Assembly: GCF_005048155.1 (NCBI RefSeq)
Contig: NZ_SUMB01000007.1
Location: 124,001-188,000 of the forward strand
Reading direction: 5' to 3'
From: Streptomyces piniterrae
Lineage (GTDB): Bacteria; Actinomycetota; Actinomycetes; Streptomycetales; Streptomycetaceae
DNA: 64,000 nt
The notes beneath the pieces were generated by a model. That model was not told the origin of the DNA, did no database searches, and saw only the letters and a list, made by a program, of their open reading frames with translations. Positions within the stretch are counted from its first letter, which is position 1. Each line of letters begins with the position of its first letter. A program made the position numbers and the translations under genes. Positions 33,001-42,449 of this stretch are shown here, piece after piece.

Positions 33001-33740
33001 TCAGCGCCCCTTCCGCGCCGCCCGTACGAACTCGCGGTTCATCGTGGTGATGCTGAAGAGCGGGATGCCCTTGGGGCAGGCGGTGGCGCACTCGCCCGTG
33101 TTGGTGCAGCCGCCGAAGCCCTCCGCGTCCATCCGGCCCACCATGTCCAGGACCCGGCTCTCGCGCTCCGGGGCGCCCTGGGGCAGCGAGTTGAGGTGGA
33201 CGACCTTGGCCGAGGTGAAGAGCATCGCCGACCCGTTGGGGCAGGCCGCCACGCAGGCACCGCAGCCGATGCACTCGGCGTGCTCGAAGGCGGTGTCGGC
33301 GGCCGGCTTGGGGACGGCCGTGGCGTGCGCCTCGGGCGCGGCGCCGGTCGGTGCGGTGATGTAGCCGCCGGACTGGATGATGCGGTCGAACGCGGACCGG
33401 TCGACGACCAGGTCCTTGACGACGGGGAAGGCGGCGGCACGCCAGGGCTCGACGTCGATGGTGTCGCCGTCCTTGAAGGACCGCATGTGCAGCTGGCAGG
33501 TGGTGGTCCGCTCCGGGCCGTGGGCGTCGCCGTTGATGACCAGGCTGCAGGCGCCGCAGATGCCCTCGCGGCAGTCGTGGTCGAAGGCGACCGGGTCGTC
33601 ACCGGCGAGGATCAGCTTCTCGTTGAGGGTGTCGAGCATCTCCAGGAACGACATGTCGGAGGAGATGCCGTCGACGTCGTAGGTGGCCATCGCGCCGGGG
33701 GCGTCGGGGTTCTGCTGGCGCCAGACGCGCAGGGTGAGCC

Positions 33741-33744
<4 letters not shown>
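33001..33744 (-). CDS. sdhB: Succinate dehydrogenase/fumarate reductase iron-sulfur subunit
   Basis: A 247-residue membrane-associated electron-transfer subunit. The plant-type [2Fe-2S] site is CREGICGACSLVING plus a later Cys in TTTCQLHM. The [4Fe-4S] motif is CIGCGACVAACPNG and the [3Fe-4S] motif GGCTNTGECATACPKGIP. An Ala/Pro-rich insert (GAAPEAHATAVPKPAAD) lies between the cluster domains. The ATG overlaps the sdhA stop (ATGA). It passes electrons from the flavoprotein to quinone at the cytochrome b subunit. Confidence 0.95.
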
Positions 33745-35726
<1,982 letters not shown>

Positions 35727-35727
35727 G

Positions 35728-36432
35728 TCAGCTCACCAATCCGGTCATGACGGCGACGGGTACGGAGACGAAGCCCACGGTCAACAGCAGCGCGAGCAGA
35801 TTGGCGGTGGTTTTGAGAACGCGGTCGCGGCCGGGCCGGTTGGCGCCCAGCGTCTGCGCGGCACTCCAGAACCCATGCCGGATATGCAGCCCGAGGGCGA
35901 GCATCGCGACGATGTAGACGACGTTGCCGTACCAGGTGGAGAAGGTGGCGACGACATTCGCGTACGGGTGGCCGCTCGCGGCGCGCGGATTCACCGTCAG
36001 CGTCGTCAGATCCAGAATGTGCCAGACGAGGAAAAGGCCGAGGATGACACCGCCCCAGCGCATTGTCCGGGTGGCGTAGGAGGCGCGGTGGCGCTTATGG
36101 GAATACTTCATCGGCCGGGCGGCGATATCGCGCCGGCTGAGCTGATAGGCCGCCACCGCATGGGTCAGCACGGCGGCGAGCAGCACCACCCGCGCGATCC
36201 ACAGGAACCACTCGTGGTGCAGAAAGGGCTCGCCGATCGTCCGCAGCCACGCCGCATAGGCGTCGAAATCCGCGGCCCCGAAGAAGATCTTGAGATTGCC
36301 CAGCATATGGACGACCAGATACAGCAGCATCACGATGCCGCTGACGGCCATCGCCGTCTTCTTGCCGACGGTCGAGTGCCACAGAAGGCCCGTGAAGGAC
36401 GGCCGTCGATCCGTCCGAGTGTCCAGTGCCAT
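35728..36432 (-). CDS. sdhC: Succinate dehydrogenase cytochrome b subunit
   Basis: A 234-residue membrane anchor with five hydrophobic segments, characteristic of the cytochrome b558 type that carries all membrane helices in one subunit. Heme-ligand candidates are the histidines in LYLVVHMLGNLKIFFG, AAVLTHAVAAYQL, LFLVWHILDLTTL and LGLHIRHGFWSA. It is the first gene of the sdhCAB operon. The intergenic region to the divergent LysR gene contains an operator-like palindrome. Confidence 0.93.
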   Translation of the reverse strand: MALDTRTDRRPSFTGLLWHSTVGKKTAMAVSGIVMLLYLVVHMLGNLKIFFGAADFDAYAAWLRTIGEPFLHHEWFLWIARVVLLAAVLTHAVAAYQLSRRDIAARPMKYSHKRHRASYATRTMRWGGVILGLFLVWHILDLTTLTVNPRAASGHPYANVVATFSTWYGNVVYIVAMLALGLHIRHGFWSAAQTLGANRPGRDRVLKTTANLLALLLTVGFVSVPVAVMTGLVS

Positions 36433-36492
36433 GAGTCCTGACGTTAGGGACCGGCGGTCCGATCAGTCCAAGACATGGTCCGGCTCATATCC

Positions 36493-36507
36493 ATAGGCGG
36501 AACCTAT
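36493..36507. promoter_or_regulatory. LysR-type operator candidate
   Basis: ATAGG-CGGAA-CCTAT fits the palindromic T-N11-A design of LysR regulators. It lies between the divergent sdhC and lysR-type genes, 8 bp upstream of the candidate -10 of the regulator, so binding could repress the regulator and control sdhCAB. Confidence 0.6.
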
Positions 36508-36514
36508 CGTCGCC

Positions 36515-36520
36515 TAATAT
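36515..36520 (+). promoter_or_regulatory. Candidate -10 hexamer TAATAT, leaderless
   Basis: Ends 7 nt before the ATG of the LysR gene; no ribosome binding site is present. Confidence 0.55.
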
Positions 36521-36527
36521 CGCGGCC

Positions 36528-37424
36528 ATGCAGTTGCAGCAGCTCCGCTATTTCACCGCGGTGGCCGACACCCGCCACTTCACCCGCGCCGCCGAGCGCG
36601 AGCATGTCGCCCAGCCCTCCCTCTCACAGCAGATCCGGTCCCTGGAAAGGGAGTTGGGCGCCGACCTCTTCCATCGCGCCCGCGGCCACATCACCCTCAC
36701 CGACGCCGGCGAGACGCTGCTGCCGCTGGCCCGCCGGATCCTCGCCGACGCCGAGACCGCCCGCCGCGAGGTCCAGGAGGTCGCCCAGCTGCGCCGCGGC
36801 CGGCTCCGCCTCGGCGCCCCGCCCAGCCTCTGCGCCAGCCTCGTCCCCGACGTCCTCAGCGCCTTCCACGCCACCTACCCGGGCGTCGAGCTGATCGTCA
36901 ACGAGGACGGCTCACAGGACCTGGTCCGCGCCCTCGCCGACGGCGAACTCGACCTGGCCCTGATCATCACCCCGCTCCCCGGCCAGGCCCCCGCCCTCGC
37001 CACCTCCGACCTGCTCCGCGAGGAACTCGTCGTGGTCTCGGCCCCCGACCGTCCGGCGCCGGCCGGACGCCGCACCCGCATCCGTATCGAGGATCTGCGC
37101 GACCGCCCGCTGGCGATGTTCCGGCGCGGCTACGACCTGCGGGAATTCACCACCGCGGCATGCCGCGCAGCCGGCTTCGAGCCGGTGTTCACCGTGGAGG
37201 GCGGCGAGATGGACGCCGTCCTCGGCTTCGTACGCGCCGGGCTCGGCATCGCCGTCGTCCCCAGCATGGTCGCCGAACGCTCCGGTCTGCGCGTCACCCG
37301 CTTCGCGACCCCCGGCATGCACCGCGTCATCTCGGTGGCCCACCGCGGCGACGTCTCCCCGCCCCGGGCGGCACGGGAGCTGGAACGCATCCTGATGGAG
37401 CATGTGGATCTGGGGACGTCCTGA
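36528..37424 (+). CDS. LysR-family transcriptional regulator
   Basis: A 298-residue regulator. Residues 1-60 form the winged helix-turn-helix: LQQLRYFTAVADTRHFTRAA, then AQPSLSQQIRSLERELGADL and HITLTDAG. The remainder is a periplasmic-binding-protein-like effector domain (LRLGAPPSLCASLVPDVL, and AVLGFVRAGLGIAVVPSMVA near the end). It is divergent from sdhCAB across 95 bp with a LysR-type palindrome, so control of succinate dehydrogenase and autorepression are likely. The effector is unknown. Confidence 0.92.
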   Translation: MQLQQLRYFTAVADTRHFTRAAEREHVAQPSLSQQIRSLERELGADLFHRARGHITLTDAGETLLPLARRILADAETARREVQEVAQLRRGRLRLGAPPSLCASLVPDVLSAFHATYPGVELIVNEDGSQDLVRALADGELDLALIITPLPGQAPALATSDLLREELVVVSAPDRPAPAGRRTRIRIEDLRDRPLAMFRRGYDLREFTTAACRAAGFEPVFTVEGGEMDAVLGFVRAGLGIAVVPSMVAERSGLRVTRFATPGMHRVISVAHRGDVSPPRAARELERILMEHVDLGTS

Positions 37425-37488
37425 CGGGGCGGGACACGGGGCGGGACATGTCAGGCGCGGCGCCGTGGCACCGCCCCCACCCCGGTCG

Positions 37489-37494
37489 TAGGCT
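37489..37494 (+). promoter_or_regulatory. Candidate -10 hexamer TAGGCT, leaderless
   Basis: Ends 6 nt before the ATG of the TIGR03085 gene. Confidence 0.5.
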
Positions 37495-37500
37495 GACCGC

Positions 37501-38133
37501 ATGTCGACCCATGCGAAGCGTGAACGGCTGCTCCTCGCCGACCTGTTGGAGAGCGCCGGCCCCGACGCGCCGACGCTGTGCGAGAACTGGACGACGCGGC
37601 AGCTGGCCGCGCACGTCGTGGTGCGCGAACGGCGGGCGGACGCGGCCGGCGGGCTCGTCATCAAGCCGCTGGCGGCCCGGCTGGAGCGGGTGCAGGCCGA
37701 GTTCGCCGCCAAGCCGTACGAGGAACTGCTCCAGCTGATCAGAACCGGTCCGCCCGGGATGTCGCCGTTCGCCTTCAAGCAGATCGACGAGGCGTCCAAC
37801 ACCGTGGAGTTCTACGTCCACGCCGAGGACGTACGGCGGGCGCAGCCGGACTGGACGCCGCGTGAGCTGGACCCCGTGTTCGCGGACGCGCTGTGGAAGA
37901 GGCTGGAGAAGGCGGCCCGCCTCCTGGGCCGCAAGTCGCCGGTGGGGCTGGTGCTGCGGCGGCCGGACGGCCAGACGGCGGTGGCGCACCGCGGCACTCC
38001 GGTGGTCACGGCGACCGGCGAGCCGGGGGAGCTGACGATGTTCGCGTTCGGCCGGCAGGAGGCGGCCGACGTGGAGCTGGACGGGGACAAGGAGGCCGTC
38101 GCCCGGCTGCTGGAGGCGAAGCTGGGGGTGTGA
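37501..38133 (+). CDS. TIGR03085-type metal-binding protein (mycothiol-dependent isomerase-like)
   Basis: A 210-residue cytoplasmic protein. The N-terminal helical domain (RLLLADLLESAGPDAPTLCE, then WTTRQLAAHVVVRERRADA) resembles the DinB-like fold of mycothiol-dependent maleylpyruvate isomerases, with a His that could bind metal. NTVEFYVHAEDVRRAQPDW gives a second His. The family is common in actinobacteria, and its reaction is not established. Leaderless start is likely. Confidence 0.75.
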   Translation: MSTHAKRERLLLADLLESAGPDAPTLCENWTTRQLAAHVVVRERRADAAGGLVIKPLAARLERVQAEFAAKPYEELLQLIRTGPPGMSPFAFKQIDEASNTVEFYVHAEDVRRAQPDWTPRELDPVFADALWKRLEKAARLLGRKSPVGLVLRRPDGQTAVAHRGTPVVTATGEPGELTMFAFGRQEAADVELDGDKEAVARLLEAKLGV

Positions 38134-38170
38134 GAGCGCCACCCGGGGCGAACACCTCGCCGCCGCGTTG

Positions 38171-38308
38171 TCAGCCCCGCAATAACAGCACCATGCCCAC
38201 CACCACCGCCGCCAGGAACACCGCACCCAGCACCACCACGGCGACCTTCCCGGCCCGGTCCGGATCCGGCGGCGGTGGCGGCGGCACGGGCGGCGGCTGC
38301 TGATCCAT
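38171..38308 (-). CDS. Small Pro-rich single-pass membrane protein
   Basis: A 45-residue frame: a proline-rich N-terminus (MDQQPPPVPPPPPPDPD) followed by one hydrophobic helix (VAVVVLGAVFLAAVVVGMVL) and a short basic end. This layout is common among real Streptomyces microproteins, but no ribosome binding site is evident and the gene is divergent from hisI by only 33 bp. Treat as tentative. Confidence 0.4.
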   Translation of the reverse strand: MDQQPPPVPPPPPPDPDRAGKVAVVVLGAVFLAAVVVGMVLLLRG

Positions 38309-38328
38309 GCCAGCAGCATGCCGCACGG

Positions 38329-38334
38329 CACAAT
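38329..38334 (+). promoter_or_regulatory. Candidate -10 hexamer CACAAT, leaderless
   Basis: Ends 7 nt before the hisI ATG, which has no ribosome binding site. Confidence 0.5.
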
Positions 38335-38341
38335 GGACACC

Positions 38342-38812
38342 ATGAGCAGCCGCGCCACCACCCCTGACACCGAGCTGGACCCGAGCATCGCCGCCCGCCT
38401 CAAGCGCGGCCCCGACGGACTGGTCCCCGCCATCGCCCAGCAGTACGACACCGGCGAGGTGCTGATGCTCGGCTGGATGGACGACGAGGCGCTGCACCGC
38501 ACGCTCACCACCGGCCGCTGCACCTACTGGTCCCGCAGCCGTCAGGAGTACTGGGTCAAGGGCGACACCTCGGGCCACTTCCAGTACGTCAAGTCCGTCG
38601 CCCTCGACTGCGACGCCGACACCGTCCTCGTCAAGGTCGACCAGGTCGGCGCCGCCTGCCACACCGGCGCCCGCACCTGCTTCGACGCGGACGTCCTCGC
38701 CACCGACCCGGCCGCCGCCCCCTCCGCCCCCTCTTCCTCCGGCACCACCGCCCCCGGCGCCTCCGCTCCCGCCACCCCCGGCACCTCCACTCCCGCCACC
38801 CCCGCCCAGTAG
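38342..38812 (+). CDS. hisI: Phosphoribosyl-AMP cyclohydrolase
   Basis: A 156-residue enzyme for step three of histidine synthesis, encoded apart from the his operon and directly before trpE. Motifs: GEVLMLGWMDDEALHRTL, TYWSRSRQEYWVKGDTSGH, the metal-binding LDCDADTVLVKVDQVG and ACHTGARTCF, supplying Asp and Cys ligands. The core ends near residue 118. A Ser/Ala/Pro/Thr-rich tail of about 35 residues (ending TPATPAQ) is unusual for the family. Its stop codon lies within the candidate trpE -10 hexamer. Confidence 0.95.
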   Translation: MSSRATTPDTELDPSIAARLKRGPDGLVPAIAQQYDTGEVLMLGWMDDEALHRTLTTGRCTYWSRSRQEYWVKGDTSGHFQYVKSVALDCDADTVLVKVDQVGAACHTGARTCFDADVLATDPAAAPSAPSSSGTTAPGASAPATPGTSTPATPAQ

Positions 38813-38815
38813 GCT
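38810..38815 (+). promoter_or_regulatory. Candidate -10 hexamer TAGGCT of trpE, leaderless
   Basis: Ends 8 nt before the trpE ATG and overlaps the hisI stop codon TAG. A leaderless trpE mRNA would leave no room for a classical attenuator. Confidence 0.5.
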
Positions 38816-38823
38816 CCGCTGCC

Positions 38824-40371
38824 ATGACCACGGGAACCACCGGCACCGCCACTCCGGACCTCGACACCTTCCGTACGCTCGCCAAGGACCGGCGGGTCAT
38901 CCCCGTCACCCGCCGCCTGCTCGCGGACGGCGACACCCCGGTGGGGCTGTACCGAAAACTCGCCGCCGAACGCCCCGGCACCTTCCTCCTGGAATCCGCC
39001 GAGAACGGCCGTACGTGGTCGCGTTACTCCTTCATCGGCGTGCGCAGCGCCGCCACCCTCACCGCCCGCGACGGCCAGGCGCACTGGCTCGGCACCCCGC
39101 CCGTCGGCGTGCCCACCGACGGCGACCCGCTCGCCGCCCTGCGCGCCACCGTCGAGGCGCTGCACACCCCCCGCGACCTCATCGAGGGCACCGGCCTGCC
39201 GCCCTTCACCGGCGGCATGGTCGGCTACCTCGGCTACGACATCGTGCGCCGGCTGGAGAAGATCGGCGAGCAGACCACCGACGATCTCCGGCTGCCCGAG
39301 CTGACCATGCTGCTCACCTCCGACCTGGCGGTCCTCGACCACTGGAACGGCACCGTCCTGCTGATCGCCAACGCCATCAACCACAACGACCTCGACACCG
39401 GCATCGACGAGGCCTACGCCGACGCGGTCGCCCGGCTGGACACCATGGCCGACGACCTGGCCCGCCCCGCGCCCGCCAGCGCCGCCGCGCTGCCCCCGTC
39501 CGCCGTTCCCCCGTACACCGCGGAGTGGGGCGGCCAGGACTTCCAGGACGTCGTCGAGGACATCAAGGAGCGCATCCGGGCCGGCGAGGCGTTCCAGGTG
39601 GTGCCCTCCCAGCGCTTCGAAACCCCCTGTACGGCAAGCGCGTTGGACGTCTACCGGGTGCTGCGGGCCACCAACCCGAGCCCGTACATGTACCTCTTCC
39701 GCTTCGAGGGCGGCGACGGCGACGGTGCGAGCGGCGGCTTCGACGTCGTCGGCTCCAGCCCCGAGGCGCTGGTCAAGGTCGAGGGCGGCCGGGCGATGGT
39801 GCACCCCATCGCCGGCACCCGCCCGCGCGGCGCCACCGTCCAGGAGGACCAGGCGCTGGCCGACGAGCTGATGGCCGACCCCAAGGAGCGCGCCGAGCAC
39901 CTGATGCTGGTCGACCTGGGCCGCAACGACCTGGGCCGGGTCTGCGAGCCCGGCAGCGTCGAGGTCGTCGACTTCATGTCGGTGGAGCGCTACAGCCACG
40001 TCATGCACATCGTGTCCACGGTCACCGGACAGGTCGCCGACGGCCGTACCGCCTTCGACGTACTGACCGCCTGCTTCCCGGCGGGCACCCTGTCGGGCGC
40101 GCCCAAGCCGCGCGCCATGCAGATCATCGAGGAACTGGAGCCGACCCGGCGCGGCCTGTACGGCGGCTGCGTCGGCTATCTCGACTTCGCCGGCGACTCC
40201 GACACCGCCATCGCGATCCGTACCGCGCTGCTGCGGGACGGCACCGCCTACGTCCAGGCCGGCGCCGGCATCGTCGCCGACTCCGACCCGGTCGCCGAGG
40301 ACACGGAGTGCCGCAACAAGGCCGCGGCGGTGCTGCGCGCCGTGCACACGGCCAACCACCTCGGGAAGTAG
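38824..40371 (+). CDS. trpE: Anthranilate synthase component I
   Basis: A 515-residue enzyme converting chorismate to anthranilate with ammonia supplied by a TrpG subunit, which is not in this window. FLLESAENGRTWSRYSFIGV contains the LLES element used for tryptophan feedback binding. The chorismate-binding core includes YTAEWGGQDFQDVVEDIKER, SSPEALVKVEGG, HPIAGTRPRGATVQED, LMLVDLGRNDLGRVCEPGSV and AGTLSGAPKPRAMQIIEELE. The ATG at 38824 is a probable leaderless start. Confidence 0.97.
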   Translation: MTTGTTGTATPDLDTFRTLAKDRRVIPVTRRLLADGDTPVGLYRKLAAERPGTFLLESAENGRTWSRYSFIGVRSAATLTARDGQAHWLGTPPVGVPTDGDPLAALRATVEALHTPRDLIEGTGLPPFTGGMVGYLGYDIVRRLEKIGEQTTDDLRLPELTMLLTSDLAVLDHWNGTVLLIANAINHNDLDTGIDEAYADAVARLDTMADDLARPAPASAAALPPSAVPPYTAEWGGQDFQDVVEDIKERIRAGEAFQVVPSQRFETPCTASALDVYRVLRATNPSPYMYLFRFEGGDGDGASGGFDVVGSSPEALVKVEGGRAMVHPIAGTRPRGATVQEDQALADELMADPKERAEHLMLVDLGRNDLGRVCEPGSVEVVDFMSVERYSHVMHIVSTVTGQVADGRTAFDVLTACFPAGTLSGAPKPRAMQIIEELEPTRRGLYGGCVGYLDFAGDSDTAIAIRTALLRDGTAYVQAGAGIVADSDPVAEDTECRNKAAAVLRAVHTANHLGK

Positions 40372-40412
40372 CCGGAGCCGGTCCGGACCCGCCCCGCGCG
40401 GCATGCGTCCAC

Positions 40413-40463
40413 GGGCGGGACCACCAACGGCTCCTGCCCCGGCCCGCCCCGCCGCGGGGCACC
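40413..40463. repeat. 51-bp trp-region repeat, copy A
   Basis: Matches copy B (43588-43638) at 45 of 51 positions. The core is ACGGCTCCTGCCCCGGCCC. It contains the hairpin GCCCCG-CCG-CGGGGC (40446-40460). It lies between trpE and the Trp-associated membrane protein gene. Confidence 0.75.
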
Positions 40464-40493
40464 CCGCGCGGCATCCGTCCGCGGCCGGTAGGC

Positions 40494-40499
40494 GATAGT
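40494..40499 (+). promoter_or_regulatory. Candidate -10 hexamer GATAGT, leaderless
   Basis: Ends 7 nt before the GTG at 40507 of the Trp-associated membrane protein gene. Confidence 0.5.
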
Positions 40500-40506
40500 G
40501 GTACGC

Positions 40507-41169
40507 GTGAGTGCCGTACCCCAGCCCCGTACAGACGCCGAGCCGCTCGACCAGGCCGCCGAGCGGCCCGCCGCGTCCGGCGGCGCCCGGCGCAGCCTCG
40601 CCTTCGCGCTGCCGGCCGGCGCGGTCGGCGCCGGCCTCGCGCTGCTCGCCGCCAGCCGCACCTGGGCCCAGGGCACCGCTGTCCTGGCCCAGGGGGAGCT
40701 GCCGCGCAGCGTGACCGGCGGCGATGTGACCGGCGTGCCCGGCGCGCTGGCCGTCGTCGGCCTGGCCGCGCTGGTCGCCGTCTTCGCCGTCCGCCGGGCC
40801 GGCCGGATCACGGTCGCCGCGCTGCTCGCGCTCAGCGGCCTGGGCATCGTCGTCGCCGCCGTGCTCGGCAACGCCGACACCTCGGCGCTGCGCGAGAAGG
40901 CGTCCACCGCGGTCGGCCTGTCGGGTACCGATGTGCATCACGTCACGCACACCGGCTGGCCGTGGGTGGCCGCGGCCGGCGGCCTGCTGCTGCTGACCGC
41001 CGGAGTGCTCGCGCTGCTCCACGGCCGTCACTGGCCTGCCATGTCGGGGAAATACGAGCGCGCGCCGGGCGGTGCCCGCGGCCCTCGGCGTGCCGCGGCC
41101 CCGCCGGACCTGGACCGTCCGGAGGAGATCTGGAAGTCCCTGGACCGTGGTGAGGACCCGACCCGGTAG
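40507..41169 (+). CDS. Trp region conserved membrane protein (TIGR02234 family)
   Basis: A 220-residue protein with four membrane segments: residues about 32-52 (SLAFALPAGAVGAGLALLAA), 75-95, 102-122 and 153-173. SRTWAQGTAV just after the first helix and TGWPWVAAAGGLLLLTAG are typical of the tryptophan-biosynthesis-associated membrane protein family found in actinobacterial trp clusters. The C-terminus is basic and ends PEEIWKSLDRGEDPTR. Function unknown. GTG 40507 is chosen for its position after the -10-like hexamer; GTG 40498 is also in frame. Confidence 0.82.
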   Translation: MSAVPQPRTDAEPLDQAAERPAASGGARRSLAFALPAGAVGAGLALLAASRTWAQGTAVLAQGELPRSVTGGDVTGVPGALAVVGLAALVAVFAVRRAGRITVAALLALSGLGIVVAAVLGNADTSALREKASTAVGLSGTDVHHVTHTGWPWVAAAGGLLLLTAGVLALLHGRHWPAMSGKYERAPGGARGPRRAAAPPDLDRPEEIWKSLDRGEDPTR

Positions 41170-41253
41170 CGGTGCCGTCCCCGGCATCGGTGACAATGGT
41201 CGGCGAGGATCAAGCGCCCGTACCCCGGCGCGAGAGAGCAACGAGGAGCACTC

Positions 41254-41499
41254 ATGTCGAGCAGTGGCCACGGACACACCCCCGCCGCCTGGACCGGCGT
41301 CATCATCTCCTTCATCGGCTTCTGCGTCGCCGGTGTCTTCATCGTGATGGCGAACGTGCCCGGCTTCTGGGCCGGCATCGTGCTGATCGGCGCCGGTGCC
41401 GTCGTCGGTGGCCTGATGCGCGCGGCCGGCATGGGCCAGGCCCCGAAGCGCGCGGCGCAGCCCGCCGTCAAGGCGCAGGCCCAGCCGCAGGAGGGCTGA
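41254..41499 (+). CDS. HGxxPAAW-type small membrane protein
   Basis: An 81-residue protein starting MSSSGHGHTPAAWTGV, the HGxxPAAW motif that names this actinobacterial family. It has two membrane segments (IISFIGFCVAGVFIVMANV and FWAGIVLIGAGAVVGGLM) and a short basic/Gln-rich tail. GAGGAG precedes the ATG. Its constant location in trp clusters hints at a role linked to tryptophan metabolism or transport, which is unproven. Confidence 0.82.
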   Translation: MSSSGHGHTPAAWTGVIISFIGFCVAGVFIVMANVPGFWAGIVLIGAGAVVGGLMRAAGMGQAPKRAAQPAVKAQAQPQEG

Positions 41500-41718
41500 C
41501 CGCCCTGCTCCCGTGGCGCCGCTCCCGGCGCCACGGCCTCGCAGCACCTCGCGAAGGCGCAGCCTCCAGGCCCGCACGTCGGCTGAGAAGCTGCGCCGAT
41601 GCGCGTCCGGGGCCCATACGGCGGCCGGTCCAGGCGCCGATGCGCGTCTCCGGCCCGTACCTGCGGCGGTCCTCGCCCGTACGGCGGCCCAGCACAGGCG
41701 CCCCGGCCCGGATCGCTG

Positions 41719-41724
41719 GACAAT
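41719..41724 (+). promoter_or_regulatory. Candidate -10 hexamer GACAAT, leaderless
   Basis: Ends 7 nt before the GTG of the DUF2752 gene. Confidence 0.5.
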
Positions 41725-41731
41725 CGGCAGC

Positions 41732-42208
41732 GTGAGCGACCCCGCGGCCCAGCTACGGCCCCACGTCCGGCCGGCGGCCCCACCGGATCCGTCGGAGCCC
41801 CTGCCGGCGGCCCCGCTGCGCCGCCTCGCGGCGCCCCTCGGGACGTTCGCCGCGGTCACCGCGGCCGTGGTCTGCGTCGGCCTCGTCGACCCCAACGAGC
41901 CCGGCCACTACCCCGTCTGCCCGCTGCTGCACCTCACCGGCGTCTACTGCCCGGCCTGCGGCGGTCTGCGCAGCGCGCACGCTCTCGCGCACGGCGACCT
42001 GGCTGCGGCGCTGGGCGCCAACGCCCTCGCGGTGGCCGCCTTCGCCGCCTTCGCCGTCCTCTGGCCGGTCTGGCTCGGCCGGGCGGCCCGCGGACTCCGC
42101 ACGGCCGGCCCGCGGCCGCGAGCCGTCCACTGGTGGGCGCTGGGCGGGCTGCTGCTCGCCTTCACGGTCGTCCGCAACCTGCCCTTCGGCACCGGGCTGA
42201 GCCCATGA
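41732..42208 (+). CDS. DUF2752 membrane protein
   Basis: A 158-residue protein with three membrane segments. The family signature is clear: YPVCPLLHLTGVYCPACGGLR, in which C-P-x-C-G-G-x-R is invariant in DUF2752, followed by AHALAHGDLAAALGANALA. The cysteine pair could bind metal or be redox active. Function is unknown. It lies between the other small membrane genes and trpC. Confidence 0.85.
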   Translation: MSDPAAQLRPHVRPAAPPDPSEPLPAAPLRRLAAPLGTFAAVTAAVVCVGLVDPNEPGHYPVCPLLHLTGVYCPACGGLRSAHALAHGDLAAALGANALAVAAFAAFAVLWPVWLGRAARGLRTAGPRPRAVHWWALGGLLLAFTVVRNLPFGTGLSP

Positions 42209-42449
42209 CGGGGCGACGGCACCGACCGGCTGCGCGGGCCGCCCCGTACGGCACCGAGCGCGCCCGAGCCGTGGTGCGGGCCGCCGCACAAACCACCACG
42301 AAACCCGGAGATGTCCAGGTGGTGGGATCACGGTCAACCGGATGCGAGACCTGTGCCCCATGGCGGATACCATCGGAGTGCCTGCTGGGACTGCTTTTCG
42401 CCCCATGGGTCCCTGTCCACCTCCACCGTTCTAGAAGGAGGCCGCTCGC
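42209..42449 (+). promoter_or_regulatory. trpC leader region with tandem Trp codons
   Basis: A 241-bp region before trpC. A frame starting ATG at 42311, preceded by GGAG, has TGG TGG as codons 4 and 5 (42320-42325), like attenuator leader peptides. CCACCAC at 42293-42299 can pair with GTGGTGG at 42319-42325, enclosing the start. Against a classic leader peptide, this frame has no early stop and runs into trpC in another frame. TTCTAGAAGGAGG just ahead of trpC supplies its ribosome binding site. Confidence 0.35.

Noticed and set aside
38542..41895. About 1100-codon minus-strand frame across hisI, trpE and the membrane genes
   Set aside because: Spans several confident plus-strand genes and intergenic sequence; composition is that of a reverse-strand shadow.
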